64,000 nucleotides of DNA from Segatella baroniae DSM 16972 = JCM 13447 (GTDB taxonomy: Bacteria; Bacteroidota; Bacteroidia; Bacteroidales; Bacteroidaceae). The notes under the pieces are model-generated. The model searched no databases. It was not told the DNA's origin and saw only the letters and a list, made by a program, of their open reading frames with translations. The translations under genes and the position numbers were made by a program. The stretch is taken from positions 1 through 64,000 of the forward strand of contig NZ_AUFQ01000014.1 of assembly GCF_000426585.1 (NCBI RefSeq), given 5' to 3'. The stretch's first letter is position 1. Each line of letters starts with the position of its first letter. Of this stretch, positions 25,402 to 34,745 are shown piece after piece.

Positions 25402-28400
25402 ATGAGAGACAGGAGAAAAAGAAAGGTCGAGGCCGCTTTGTTGGTCTTGCTTCTATGGCTGTTTTCCGCACCATCGCTGCACGCCCAGCAGCTGACACAG
25501 GGAAACCGCATCACGTATGCGTGTTCGGAAGAACGTTTGAGCACGGCCTTGAAGGCCATAGAACGGCTTTCGGGCTTTTACAAACTTCAGTTTTCGTCGG
25601 AGGATGTGGAACCTTATCGGGTGAGCATACATATCAATGGCGTCACCATGGATGTGGCTTTGCGCGACTTGTTGAGGAATACGCCGTTGCGTTACAGCGT
25701 GAAAGACCGCTTCATCCGTTTGTCGAAACCAGCTCAACCGGCAGCGGGGCTTGCCTCTGGCGATGTCTACGGCACCGTGTTCGACGCCGAGAAGCAGCCT
25801 GCCATCGGCGCTACCGTCAGGGTGAAAGGCGTGAGCGGCGGCGTGGTCACGGATGTAGATGGCAAATACAAAATCAAGGTAGCCCCGGGACAGACGCTGG
25901 TTTTCAGCTATGTCGGCATGAAGACCGCCGAGAAAAACTACACGGGGCACAACCACATGGATGTCTACATGGAGGCCAGTGAGGAGTTCATGTTGCAGGA
26001 TGTCGTAGTGAACGGCTATTACAGTCGGTCGAAGGAAAGCTACACAGGCTCTGAAATCACAATCAAGGCCGAGCAGTTGAAAGACCTGGGAGCCACCAAT
26101 ATTCTCTCCACGCTTTCCGCCTACAACCCGTCGCTGCGGTTGACCGAGGAGGCGGACTACGGGTCGGACCCGAACCACGTTCCCGAGGTGACGCTGCGCG
26201 GGCAAAGCACTTTCGACTTGAGGGGTTCCGCCGAGAGTTCCCGTGCCAATCCCAACGGCCCGCTCTATATCATGGATGGCGTGGAGGTTTCCGCCCAGAC
26301 CGTTTATGACTATGACATCAACCGCATAGACAACATAACGATTCTGAAGGACGCCTCCGCCACGGCCATGTATGGCTCCCGTGGTGCCAACGGCGTAATC
26401 GTGATGACGACCAAGCGACCGCAACCGGGGCGTATCAAGGTGGATTTCAGTGCCAACTATGCCCTGTCGGTTCCTGATTTGAGGGACTACAACCTGATGA
26501 ATGCCGCCGAAAAACTGGAGTTCGAACGCCTTGCGGGAAGATACATTTTTGCGGCCGGCGGGCTGGAAGGGCAACTGGCGATGGACCGCCTCTACAACGC
26601 ACGGTTGCAGGAGGTGGCCCGCGGCGTGAACACCTATTGGCTTTCACAGCCCTTGCGCACGTCCTTATACCAGAAGTATTCGGTCATTCTGGAGGGTGGC
26701 GACAACAATCTGCGCTATCAGTTGAACGGAAGATACGACACGAACGCGGGCGTCATGAAGGGTTCCGACAGGGACAACTACGGGCTCAGTGCCGTTCTGG
26801 ACTACAACATAGGCGAGAACTTCAGGGTGCGCAACGACCTGAGTGTTTCGGAAGTGAAGTCGAACAACTCGCCATACGGCTCGTTCAGTCTCTTCGCCCA
26901 GCAGAATCCATACGACCGAATCTACGACAGCGAAGGCCATTTGGTGAAGGTCTTGTCCACCAACCACGTGAATCCGATGATCAATGCCACGCTGGCCAAC
27001 CGCGACAAGACCAACACGACGACCTGGACGGACAACTTCTATCTGGAATGGCGCTTCCTGAACGCGTTTCGACTGACGGCTCGCTTGAGCTATGCCAAGG
27101 CCCTTTCGCAGCAGGAAACCTTCGTTTCGCCCAACTCTCCGGCCTATGCCGAGGAGACGGAGATTGAAAAGAAGGGTCGTGCCACGTATTTCAATACCAC
27201 CGAAACCACGCTCGACGGCAACGTCCTGTTGTCCTATTACAGTACATTCAGAAAGGTACACACTCTCAGCATGACCCTCGGCACCAACTTCACGGACAAT
27301 ACCGTGCGTGGCCAAGGGTTCTCGGCAACCGGCTTTTTGAATGACAATCTCGACAATATCCACTTCGCCCAGCAGTACGCGGCCAACAGCAAACCGGCAA
27401 GCGAGTCGGATGTGTCGCGTCTGTTCGGTGTCTTGTTCAATGCCAACTACGGCTTGAAGGAACGCTACTACGTGGATTTCTCGTTCCGTACGGATGGTTC
27501 TTCCAAGTTCGGCAATGACTCGCGCTTTGCCCCTTTCTGGTCGTTGGGTGTGGCATGGAACGTACACAAGGAGAAATTCATGAACGAAAAGTTTGCCAAT
27601 CTGCGCCTCAGGGCCTCGATGGGTAGCACGGGCAACATCAATTTCGCTTCGTCGCAGGCCATCACGCGCTACTATTATCATGCCAACAACATCTATCTCG
27701 ACTCTTGGGGAGCGACTTTGCAGGGCTATGGAAACAACAAGTTGAAATGGCAACAGACCATGGCCTATAACCTGGGTGTGGACATTTCGGTGTTCAATGG
27801 TAGGCTGGCTTTCTATGGAGACGTCTACCGGAAGCTGACCGACAACCTGTTGCTGCCCATGAACGTTGCGCCCTCTACCGGCTTCACATCCTATACGGAG
27901 AATGTGGGCGAGGTGGAGAACACGGGATGGGAGGCCCGCTTGTCGGCCAACTGGCTCAAGACGAAGGACTTCTCGTGGACGACCACCTTCTCCGCCTTCC
28001 ACAACAAGAACAGGATTCGCAAGATTTCCAACGAGTTGGAAGATATGAACAAGCGGCACAACACCGACAAAAACAGCAACATAGGCGGAAGGGTGGCCAA
28101 CCAATATGAGAACGGCAACTCCACGACAGCGATCTATGTGGTTCGCTCGGGGGGTATCGATCCGGCCACCGGAAACGAGATTTATTATAAGCGCGACGGC
28201 TCTCTGTCTTTCATCTATGACTATAAGGACAAGGTGGTCGTGGGCGACACCGAGCCCAAATACAACGGCAACATCATCAACAACATCGCCTGGAAGGGCT
28301 TCAACCTCTATGCCGTGACAACCTACAAGTATGGCGGAAAGGCCTATAATTCCACGTTGGCAACCAAGGTGGAGGGCGCCAATCCGGCATTGAATGCCGA

Positions 28401-28704
28401 CAAGCGGGTGCTCTACGACCGTTGGAAGCAACCGGGAGACCACACCATGTTCCGAAGAATCGACGACCAGTCGCCCGTTTACCAGACCAGCCGGTTCGTG
28501 CAGGACAACAACTCGCTGGTCTTGTCCAATCTCTCGTTAACCTACACCGTGCCCAAGAAGTTCATTGCGGCATTCGGCGTGGAGTATGTGAAGCTGACAG
28601 CATCGGCCACCGACTTGGTTCGATTCTCCTCCATCAAGCAGGAAAGAGGCATTGCCTACCCCTATGCGCATTCTTATTCTTTTGGTTTGAACATTAGATT
28701 TTAA
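25402..28704 (+). CDS. SusC/RagA TonB-dependent transporter with STN domain
   Basis: 1100 residues. Signal (VEAALLVLLLWLFSAPSLHA), STN domain about 35-105 (ERLSTALKAIERLSGFYKL), carboxypeptidase-regulatory-like domain about 118-205 (VYGTVFDAEKQPAIGATVRV), plug with LQDVVVNGYYSRSKESYTGS and LYIMDGVEVSAQTVYDYD, and barrel ending AHSYSFGLNIRF. The STN domain agrees with control by the upstream sigma/FecR pair. It is followed 6 bp later by SusD. The low-sequence-identity cargo is unknown; the locus has no glycoside hydrolase. Confidence 0.95.
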   Translation: MRDRRKRKVEAALLVLLLWLFSAPSLHAQQLTQGNRITYACSEERLSTALKAIERLSGFYKLQFSSEDVEPYRVSIHINGVTMDVALRDLLRNTPLRYSVKDRFIRLSKPAQPAAGLASGDVYGTVFDAEKQPAIGATVRVKGVSGGVVTDVDGKYKIKVAPGQTLVFSYVGMKTAEKNYTGHNHMDVYMEASEEFMLQDVVVNGYYSRSKESYTGSEITIKAEQLKDLGATNILSTLSAYNPSLRLTEEADYGSDPNHVPEVTLRGQSTFDLRGSAESSRANPNGPLYIMDGVEVSAQTVYDYDINRIDNITILKDASATAMYGSRGANGVIVMTTKRPQPGRIKVDFSANYALSVPDLRDYNLMNAAEKLEFERLAGRYIFAAGGLEGQLAMDRLYNARLQEVARGVNTYWLSQPLRTSLYQKYSVILEGGDNNLRYQLNGRYDTNAGVMKGSDRDNYGLSAVLDYNIGENFRVRNDLSVSEVKSNNSPYGSFSLFAQQNPYDRIYDSEGHLVKVLSTNHVNPMINATLANRDKTNTTTWTDNFYLEWRFLNAFRLTARLSYAKALSQQETFVSPNSPAYAEETEIEKKGRATYFNTTETTLDGNVLLSYYSTFRKVHTLSMTLGTNFTDNTVRGQGFSATGFLNDNLDNIHFAQQYAANSKPASESDVSRLFGVLFNANYGLKERYYVDFSFRTDGSSKFGNDSRFAPFWSLGVAWNVHKEKFMNEKFANLRLRASMGSTGNINFASSQAITRYYYHANNIYLDSWGATLQGYGNNKLKWQQTMAYNLGVDISVFNGRLAFYGDVYRKLTDNLLLPMNVAPSTGFTSYTENVGEVENTGWEARLSANWLKTKDFSWTTTFSAFHNKNRIRKISNELEDMNKRHNTDKNSNIGGRVANQYENGNSTTAIYVVRSGGIDPATGNEIYYKRDGSLSFIYDYKDKVVVGDTEPKYNGNIINNIAWKGFNLYAVTTYKYGGKAYNSTLATKVEGANPALNADKRVLYDRWKQPGDHTMFRRIDDQSPVYQTSRFVQDNNSLVLSNLSLTYTVPKKFIAAFGVEYVKLTASATDLVRFSSIKQERGIAYPYAHSYSFGLNIRF

Positions 28705-28710
28705 ACGATT

Positions 28711-30135
28711 ATGAAACTCATTCGATATATTGTAATAGGTGTTTTCGCCTTGCTTATGTCCTCATGCAACGACTGGCTCAAGGTGGAACCTGAGACTTCT
28801 GTCGACGAAGAGAAACTTTTCTCGACGGAACAGGGCTTCAAGGATGCGCTGGCCGGCGTGTATGCCGACATGTCGTCTGCCAACCTGTATGGTCAGGAGC
28901 TTACGTTCGGTTTGTTGGATGTCTTGGGACAGGTGTATGACTACGAAGCCATGGCGACGGTTTATCACCAATATCATTATGCCAAGGATTACCAGTATGG
29001 CAACGAGCAGGTGAGGACGCAGATTGGTTCGATATGGAACAAGATGTATGCCGTGGTGGCCGAAATCAACAACATCCTGCTGTGGCTCGACAAGAACGGG
29101 AAGGTCATGCCCACTTCAACCCAACATCAGATCAAGGGGGAATGTCTCTTCTTGCGGGCCTATCTGCACTACGACCTCTTGCGGATGTTCGCTCCCGACG
29201 TCAAAAGAGAGCCGCAAGCCACTGCCATCCCGTATGTGGAGACGTTTGGCGTGAAAGCGACACCAGCCGTGAGCGTCCGTCAGGTGATTGAAAACATCAA
29301 GCGGGACCTGAATAGGGCCAAGCAGGAACTGGAACAGGACGCCATCAGGAAGGTGACGCCTTGCGACTTTGCCGACAAGACGGAAGCCGACCGCTACGTG
29401 GCACGTGCCAATTACTATGCGGTCGAGGCCTTACGTGCGCGTGTCTTGCTGGATGAAGGAAACTACAAGGAGGCCGGACAGGCTGCGGCCGACGTTATCC
29501 GGTCGGGCAAGTTCAAGCTGTTGGACGTGGCCAAGAGTATCAATGTGCAGCCCGACTCATTGGATATCTTGTTCAACGACGAACACATCTTCTCGCTCAG
29601 GAACAAGTCCATTCTGACCAATGCCCAGAAATTGCATCTCGGTATCGTCACACAGACGTCCGTGAGCGGTGCCGCCCTGCCCTTGGCCACCGACATCAAC
29701 GACCAGTTTGAGAACAACAACAACGATGTGAGGTTGTCGACTTGGGTGAAACCGCAAAGCAAGTATCTTGTGAAATACACCAAAGAAGATATCAAGAAGT
29801 TCTATCCCAAGCAGGTGCTCATCAAGCTCTCGGAAATGTATCTGATTGCGGCGGAATGCAAAATGCGACTGGACGAGTCGGATGCGTTGGAGACATTGAA
29901 CACGCTTCGGCGTTCACGCATTTCCAACTCGGCTGCAGCCGACAAGCCGGTCATCAACCAGGATGTGCTGATTGCGGAGATGCGCCGCGAGTTTATAGGA
30001 GAGGGGAAGATGTTCTATGAATACAAACGGCTGAACAGTCCTATCCTGAATATATTGGTCAACATCGAACCGTCCAATTCCGTGTTGGTCTTTCCATTGC
30101 CGGAAGATGAAAAGGAATATGGCATTTATCATTGA
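28711..30135 (+). CDS. SusD/RagB-family lipoprotein
   Basis: 474 residues with lipobox LLMSSC (Cys about 19) then NDWLKVEPETSVDEEKLF, the standard SusD start. TPR-like helices and KGECLFLRAYLHYDLLRMFA, QVLIKLSEMYLIAAECKMRL and ALETLNTLRRSRIS are family marks. It covers the SusC barrel encoded just upstream. Its stop lies 13 bp before the DUF4843 gene start. Confidence 0.94.
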   Translation: MKLIRYIVIGVFALLMSSCNDWLKVEPETSVDEEKLFSTEQGFKDALAGVYADMSSANLYGQELTFGLLDVLGQVYDYEAMATVYHQYHYAKDYQYGNEQVRTQIGSIWNKMYAVVAEINNILLWLDKNGKVMPTSTQHQIKGECLFLRAYLHYDLLRMFAPDVKREPQATAIPYVETFGVKATPAVSVRQVIENIKRDLNRAKQELEQDAIRKVTPCDFADKTEADRYVARANYYAVEALRARVLLDEGNYKEAGQAAADVIRSGKFKLLDVAKSINVQPDSLDILFNDEHIFSLRNKSILTNAQKLHLGIVTQTSVSGAALPLATDINDQFENNNNDVRLSTWVKPQSKYLVKYTKEDIKKFYPKQVLIKLSEMYLIAAECKMRLDESDALETLNTLRRSRISNSAAADKPVINQDVLIAEMRREFIGEGKMFYEYKRLNSPILNILVNIEPSNSVLVFPLPEDEKEYGIYH

Positions 30136-30148
30136 AAAAGGAGGAAAA

Positions 30149-30916
30149 ATGAAAAATATTTGGCTAAAACTATGGATGATTCCCGCATGCGTCTTGACCA
30201 TGGCTTGTTCCAAGGACATTGACGTGCCCTATTCGGAAGGCGACAGAATCTATTTCGAATATCTGTATCAAGACCCCAATTACGCGGCCAAACGATTGAT
30301 TGTGCGCGACTCGTTGGAGGTTTCCATGGGGTTGCTGCCCGACGAGGTGAAAAGTTTCGAGGTGAAGATTCCAGTCCTGATATTGGGCAACCCGTTGTTG
30401 GCCGACAAGCATTATCGGGTGGAAGCGGTCGAGAAAGGAACGGTTGTGAAAGGCACGACGACCGCCAAGGTGAATGAAGACTACATGTCTTTGCCGGAAA
30501 CCTACACCTTTCATGCCAACACTTGGACGGATACGTTGAGGGTCGTGTTGTTGCGTTCGCACCTGAGTCCTTCCTTCACGCTGAAACAACAGAAGTCGCT
30601 CATCCTGCGATTGGTGGAGACGGAGGAACTGAAGCCCGGCATACGCGAGGGGCATGAGGTCAAGATATCCATGAACAATTACGTGGCCCAGCCCAAATGG
30701 TGGAACGTCTACGCGTTGGGCTATTATCATCCGCAGAAATACAGAATACTTCTGATGTTCAATACGGAAGAATTTTACAGCAAGGTGAATATTCTCAATG
30801 ACGCAGACCGTTACATCAACGCGCTGAAAGGCTATCTGAAAGACAATGTCGTCATAGACCAGGAAACGGGGAAACGAGTGGGCTTCGACAACTTGATAGA
30901 CATGGATGGTGAATAG
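30149..30916 (+). CDS. DUF4843 lipoprotein
   Basis: 255 residues from ATG at 30149, preceded by the good ribosome site AAAGGAGGA. Signal ends TMAC (Cys about 18) then SKDIDVPYSEGDRIYFEYL. The order RIYFEYLYQDPNYAAKRLIV, EVKIPVLILGNPLLADKHYR and PKWWNVYALGYYHPQKYRIL is the DUF4843 pattern, which in Bacteroidetes nearly always sits third in SusCD operons with a PKD-like lipoprotein. A surface accessory of the transporter is likely; ligand unknown. Confidence 0.85.
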   Translation: MKNIWLKLWMIPACVLTMACSKDIDVPYSEGDRIYFEYLYQDPNYAAKRLIVRDSLEVSMGLLPDEVKSFEVKIPVLILGNPLLADKHYRVEAVEKGTVVKGTTTAKVNEDYMSLPETYTFHANTWTDTLRVVLLRSHLSPSFTLKQQKSLILRLVETEELKPGIREGHEVKISMNNYVAQPKWWNVYALGYYHPQKYRILLMFNTEEFYSKVNILNDADRYINALKGYLKDNVVIDQETGKRVGFDNLIDMDGE

Positions 30917-30932
30917 AAAAAGGAGAAAACTT

Positions 30933-32537
30933 ATGAAAACAATCAAATATCTATTGGGCCTGTTGCTGCTGGCGACGTTGTCGGCATGCTATGAGGACAA
31001 GGGAAACTACGACTATCATGAGATAGATGAGGTCGCGGTCAAGGGAATACCCGAAAGCGTCGAGATTGACAGATTCTCCAAGTTGGAGATCAATCCCGAC
31101 ATCAGCGGATCCATCTTTGGCAACGACACTTCCAAATATACCTATGAATGGAAGATAGCCGATAAAGTCATTTCCACGCGGAAGGACTTGGATTATGAAG
31201 TGGGCGTCGCGCAGGGAAGCTACACGCTGCTGTTTACAATTACGGAAAAGGACACCAAGGTGAAGACGTTTGTCACGACGAAGCTCATCGTCAACTACTC
31301 GACTTCTTCCGATGGCATTCTCGTCGTGAGTTCAAAAGACGGCAAAGCGGACTTGTCTTATTTGAGGCTGGACATTCCCAATGCCAAGTTCATGACGATG
31401 TTCTACAACAAGAACCATGACGAATCATTAGGAACCCACCCGCGACAGTTGCACCAGACCTTTGTGGACGGGGCCTTCGCCTATGTCAGGAGATACGGCG
31501 GCTACGGCATAAAACTCATTTGCGACGAAGGACTCGTGCAGCTGAGCAATGTCACGCTGGACTACATGGGAAAGATAGACAAGAACTTCTTTCTCAGTTA
31601 CGGCGAACTCTATCCTATTCCCGACTATTCTTCCTATACGCCCGAATACATGAACAACATCGTCTTTCAATGGAGAAGGACCCCATACGGCAGTATCATG
31701 AACGATGAATATCTCTACGTGATAGCCGGCGGAGGAATCTATGTCATTTCATACGAACGAGCCAAGAAGCCGGAAGTTTTCTACTCCAACTATGCAGGGG
31801 GAGAAGGACAGAAATGCAAGTTCTCACCGATGATGTTTGTCACGGGCAGGAAACCCACGCCCAACAAGGGCAAGAACCTGAACGCAGGCTGGACGACAAC
31901 CGATATGGAATGTGTGTTCGATGAGAACCAAGGCGTCTTTTATACGTTCTCTTCCGGTGAACTGACCGCCGTGGATCCCGACGTATCCTTCCCCGGCTAC
32001 AAGGCTTTCTATGGTGAAGACACGTATCAGATGGGATTCTGCTTTGCCGCCATGGAGAAGGAAGGGAAGGTGCGCTTTGCCACTTTCAACACGGAGAGCC
32101 AAAACCATATAGCCTCTGTTGATGCAACGGAAGCGTCGCCATCCTCCAGATTCTTCATGCTGCGCAATTCGCCATACGTATATTTCAACACGACCAAAGG
32201 AATCTATAAGTACAACATCCTCAATGTAGCTTCCGGAATAGCACCTAATACGTCGGATAGAATTATCTCTTTGGAAGAATTGGGTTATTCCAAGGAAGCC
32301 GTTATCTCTGATATTTGCCTGCACCGGAATGAGAAAAAGATGGTGATAGCCGTTTCCCGATATGGCGACGACACGCAAGGGAAGGGTGACGAACTCAAAG
32401 GCGATATCGTCGAGGTGAGTCTCGAAGGAGCGAAGCCTAAAGTGTTGAACAAGTATACAGGCGTCTGTGGCGTCAAGCCGTTGGTCATTTATAAGTATAG
32501 GACATTTGGACGTAACGATGAATATTTAGTGGATTGA
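30933..32537 (+). CDS. PKD-like family lipoprotein (PKD_2 type)
   Basis: 534 residues from ATG at 30933 (ribosome site AAAGGAG); lipobox TLSAC (Cys about 19) then YEDKGNYDYHEIDEV, the hallmark start of the Bacteroidetes PKD-like family. An Ig-like module covers about 25-130 (YTYEWKIADKVISTRKDLDY), and the rest appears to be a beta-propeller-like or repeated beta domain. It is probably a surface binding component of the SusCD complex. It ends 3 bp before the thioredoxin-fold gene. Confidence 0.82.
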   Translation: MKTIKYLLGLLLLATLSACYEDKGNYDYHEIDEVAVKGIPESVEIDRFSKLEINPDISGSIFGNDTSKYTYEWKIADKVISTRKDLDYEVGVAQGSYTLLFTITEKDTKVKTFVTTKLIVNYSTSSDGILVVSSKDGKADLSYLRLDIPNAKFMTMFYNKNHDESLGTHPRQLHQTFVDGAFAYVRRYGGYGIKLICDEGLVQLSNVTLDYMGKIDKNFFLSYGELYPIPDYSSYTPEYMNNIVFQWRRTPYGSIMNDEYLYVIAGGGIYVISYERAKKPEVFYSNYAGGEGQKCKFSPMMFVTGRKPTPNKGKNLNAGWTTTDMECVFDENQGVFYTFSSGELTAVDPDVSFPGYKAFYGEDTYQMGFCFAAMEKEGKVRFATFNTESQNHIASVDATEASPSSRFFMLRNSPYVYFNTTKGIYKYNILNVASGIAPNTSDRIISLEELGYSKEAVISDICLHRNEKKMVIAVSRYGDDTQGKGDELKGDIVEVSLEGAKPKVLNKYTGVCGVKPLVIYKYRTFGRNDEYLVD

Positions 32538-32540
32538 GAC

Positions 32541-33719
32541 ATGAAACGATTGAGAACATTCCCATTGTTGGTTGCTTTTTTCCTGCAACAGCTTTGCATT
32601 CCAGCCCATGGAGGCAACGGTGGCATTCACTTCGAACGACGCGGATGGCACGAGATACTGCAAATGGCCAAGTCGCAGCATAAGCTTGTCTTTGCAGACT
32701 TCTACACCCAATGGTGCGGCCCCTGCCTCAATATGGTCGAAAACGTATTCTCGCTGCCCGAGGTGGGAGCCTTCTACAACGACCATTTCATTTGTGTGCA
32801 GATAGATGCGGAGCACGGCGAGGGAGTCGCCCTTGCGTCCAAGTATCATGTACGCCTCTATCCTACGTATTGCTTCATCAATCCCGATTCGGAGCAAGCG
32901 GTGCATGTGAGTTCGAGTACGCAAACTCCTGAAACGTTCATAGAGACGGGCAAGGGCGCGTTGGTTCCCGAAAAGCATTCCACTTATTTGACGGAAGCCT
33001 ATCAAAAAGGCAAGCGCGACAAGGACTTTCTGTTGAATTACATACACTATAAGCACGCTGTTCACGACAGAGAGGCCGTGGGTCGGGCATTTAATCAGCT
33101 CATTGAAACAGGCCACACGTTGCGCGACAGTATGGTGTGGAAAGCATTTGTCGTTGCCATCTCTGGCCTGACGCCATATCTTCAGGACGTTTCCCGAAAC
33201 TACGAGGACTACTGTCGTCTGTATTCAAAAAAGTCGGTGGACGCCAAACTCTTTGCCGAGACCAAATATGGCAAGCCGAGCGAGATAGAAAGATTGTGCG
33301 ACTTTGAAGGCAAACAGTTCAATCTGGCATTCATTCGCATAGAAAACGACATGAATCGGATGAAGTTTGACGAAGCTGCCGCACACATCGACTCTCTACT
33401 AGCAGACACCGTTCAGAACAAAACGGAAATAATGAACCGGTTGAAGTTCCTCGTTGGCAGAGCGCGTCATGCGTTGAAGGAAAGTCCGCACGCATGGAAC
33501 ATGAAGTGCTTGGAGTACGCCCGCTACCTTGCTTATAATTGGCCCGACCGCAAAGACGGCAGCATACACCAGCTCTACGCCGACATGCTTGAGCAACTCA
33601 TGAAACAAGAAGTACAAAAGGACGAGATTGCGAAGCTGATTTCCCAACCTCCGAGATATGGGACGCCATCTTATTCCATGCGTTCTCCCAAACTGAAGCG
33701 AAAGCCGAGGGTCTTGTAG
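32541..33719 (+). CDS. Exported thioredoxin-fold protein with WCGPC
   Basis: 392 residues with a signal peptide (MKRLRTFPLLVAFFLQQL then CIPAHG), so periplasmic or membrane-attached. The thioredoxin domain at about 35-140 has the redox motif WCGPC (Cys59, Cys62) in VFADFYTQWCGPC, and the cis-Pro region VRLYPTYCFIN. The helical C-terminal half (about 160-392) is not recognised. Thioredoxin-like proteins often end SusCD-DUF4843-PKD operons; the cargo may therefore contain a disulfide, or the protein may help fold the surface lipoproteins. Both are inference. Confidence 0.85.
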   Translation: MKRLRTFPLLVAFFLQQLCIPAHGGNGGIHFERRGWHEILQMAKSQHKLVFADFYTQWCGPCLNMVENVFSLPEVGAFYNDHFICVQIDAEHGEGVALASKYHVRLYPTYCFINPDSEQAVHVSSSTQTPETFIETGKGALVPEKHSTYLTEAYQKGKRDKDFLLNYIHYKHAVHDREAVGRAFNQLIETGHTLRDSMVWKAFVVAISGLTPYLQDVSRNYEDYCRLYSKKSVDAKLFAETKYGKPSEIERLCDFEGKQFNLAFIRIENDMNRMKFDEAAAHIDSLLADTVQNKTEIMNRLKFLVGRARHALKESPHAWNMKCLEYARYLAYNWPDRKDGSIHQLYADMLEQLMKQEVQKDEIAKLISQPPRYGTPSYSMRSPKLKRKPRVL

Positions 33720-33752
33720 TCCGCAAAGAGATGTGAAAAAAGCATTTTAAAA

Positions 33753-33784
33753 TTTGCATATCTCTATCCGAAGTCTTAGTTTTG
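33753..33784 (+). promoter_or_regulatory. Bacteroidetes-type promoter before the SemiSWEET gene
   Basis: TTTG (33753-33756), 20 bp, TAGTTTTG (33777-33784): full match to the -33/-7 consensus with ideal spacing. The expected start is near 33790, leaving a leader of about 120 nt before the ATG at 33913. Confidence 0.7.
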
Positions 33785-33912
33785 CATTCCAAAATCATGA
33801 AACTCCACCTTGTTACGCCAAATGTGTAGCATCTTCATGCGACGAAAGCGGCGAATTTTAGATAGAAAAAGGGAGTGGACATTCATGGTATCTACCTACT
33901 TGAAATTTGACA

Positions 33913-34176
33913 ATGATGACAAAGGAACGATTTTTCACAACACTGGGATGGATTGGAATGGTAACATCTGTATTGATGTATGTGTTCTATATTCCGCAAA
34001 TCGAAAACAACTTGTCCGGACAAAAGGGGACTTTCATCCAACCGTTTATGGCAGCAGTAAACTGTACGCTGTGGGTGGGCTACGGGCTGTTCAAAGAGAA
34101 GAGGGATTGGCCTCTCGCCATTGCGAACACGCCAGGTATCATCTTTGGTTTGATGGCGGCTTTCACCGCATTGTAA
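33913..34176 (+). CDS. SemiSWEET-type sugar transporter
   Basis: 87 residues from ATG at 33913 (MMTKERFFTTLGWIGMV). Three membrane helices with the PQ motif in YVFYIPQIENNLSG, then FIQPFMAAVNCTLWVGYGLF, are the SemiSWEET/MtN3 signature. Members work as homodimers that move mono- or disaccharides down their gradient. The frame is complete, and the longer overlapping frame 33810-34298 is a shadow. It does not appear to be part of the operon upstream, since its own promoter lies at 33753-33784. Confidence 0.85.
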   Translation: MMTKERFFTTLGWIGMVTSVLMYVFYIPQIENNLSGQKGTFIQPFMAAVNCTLWVGYGLFKEKRDWPLAIANTPGIIFGLMAAFTAL

Positions 34177-34227
34177 ATCCGCCTGTTATATACGAGTATG
34201 GCAAAGTGGCCCCATGTTACGGCAATA

Positions 34228-34740
34228 TCACCTGCTATACTCCGCGTAGATATCCCTCAACGTGTCCGAAAAGCCCCAGCCGCAATCCGTCGCGTTGAGC
34301 ATGCGTTCGACGCGTTCTTTGAAGTCGGCCAGCAGTCCGTGCTCAATAATATATTTCATGGCTTTTTCAAAGTTGGTTTCAAGAGTGGTGTAGTATTGCT
34401 CCCACATGTCGCCGAAGGTCATCGTGTATTCGCAGCCGTTTTCTATGTAATAAATCATGAGGTCGGCGAGATATAGAGGCTGAGGCTTCATCTTCTTGAA
34501 ATCGGAGATGGCTTTTCTGCATGTGGCAAATGAAGGTCGTTCGGAAAATCCCCGCTCGGGGAAGAACTCGCGGCGGATGATTTTTTTGAAGCGTTTGCCC
34601 TCTTCCAGACTGTTGGGTGTGGTGTAAAAGTCCAAATACATCCTGGCTTCCCTGCTGGCGTCATAGAGTGCCATCACGACATTGATGACGTTTTCTTTCG
34701 GAAGTGCCTCAAGTTTCTTTCTCAGTTTGGTTTTGGTCAT
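34228..34740 (-). CDS. DUF6155-like protein
   Basis: 170 residues from ATG at 34740 (MTKTKLRKKLEALPKENVIN). It is mostly helical and charged, without signal or membrane segment, hence cytoplasmic. ALYDASREARMYLDFYTTPN and MWEQYYTTLETNFEKAMKYI resemble DUF6155, a family of unknown role found in Bacteroidetes. It starts 5 bp after the end of the interrupted gene at 34746-36221 and would be co-transcribed with it. Confidence 0.72.
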   Translation of the reverse strand: MTKTKLRKKLEALPKENVINVVMALYDASREARMYLDFYTTPNSLEEGKRFKKIIRREFFPERGFSERPSFATCRKAISDFKKMKPQPLYLADLMIYYIENGCEYTMTFGDMWEQYYTTLETNFEKAMKYIIEHGLLADFKERVERMLNATDCGWGFSDTLRDIYAEYSR

Positions 34741-34745
34741 GATTT

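Noticed and set aside
33810-34298. 162-codon plus-strand frame
   Set aside because: It overlaps the SemiSWEET gene in another frame and resembles no protein.
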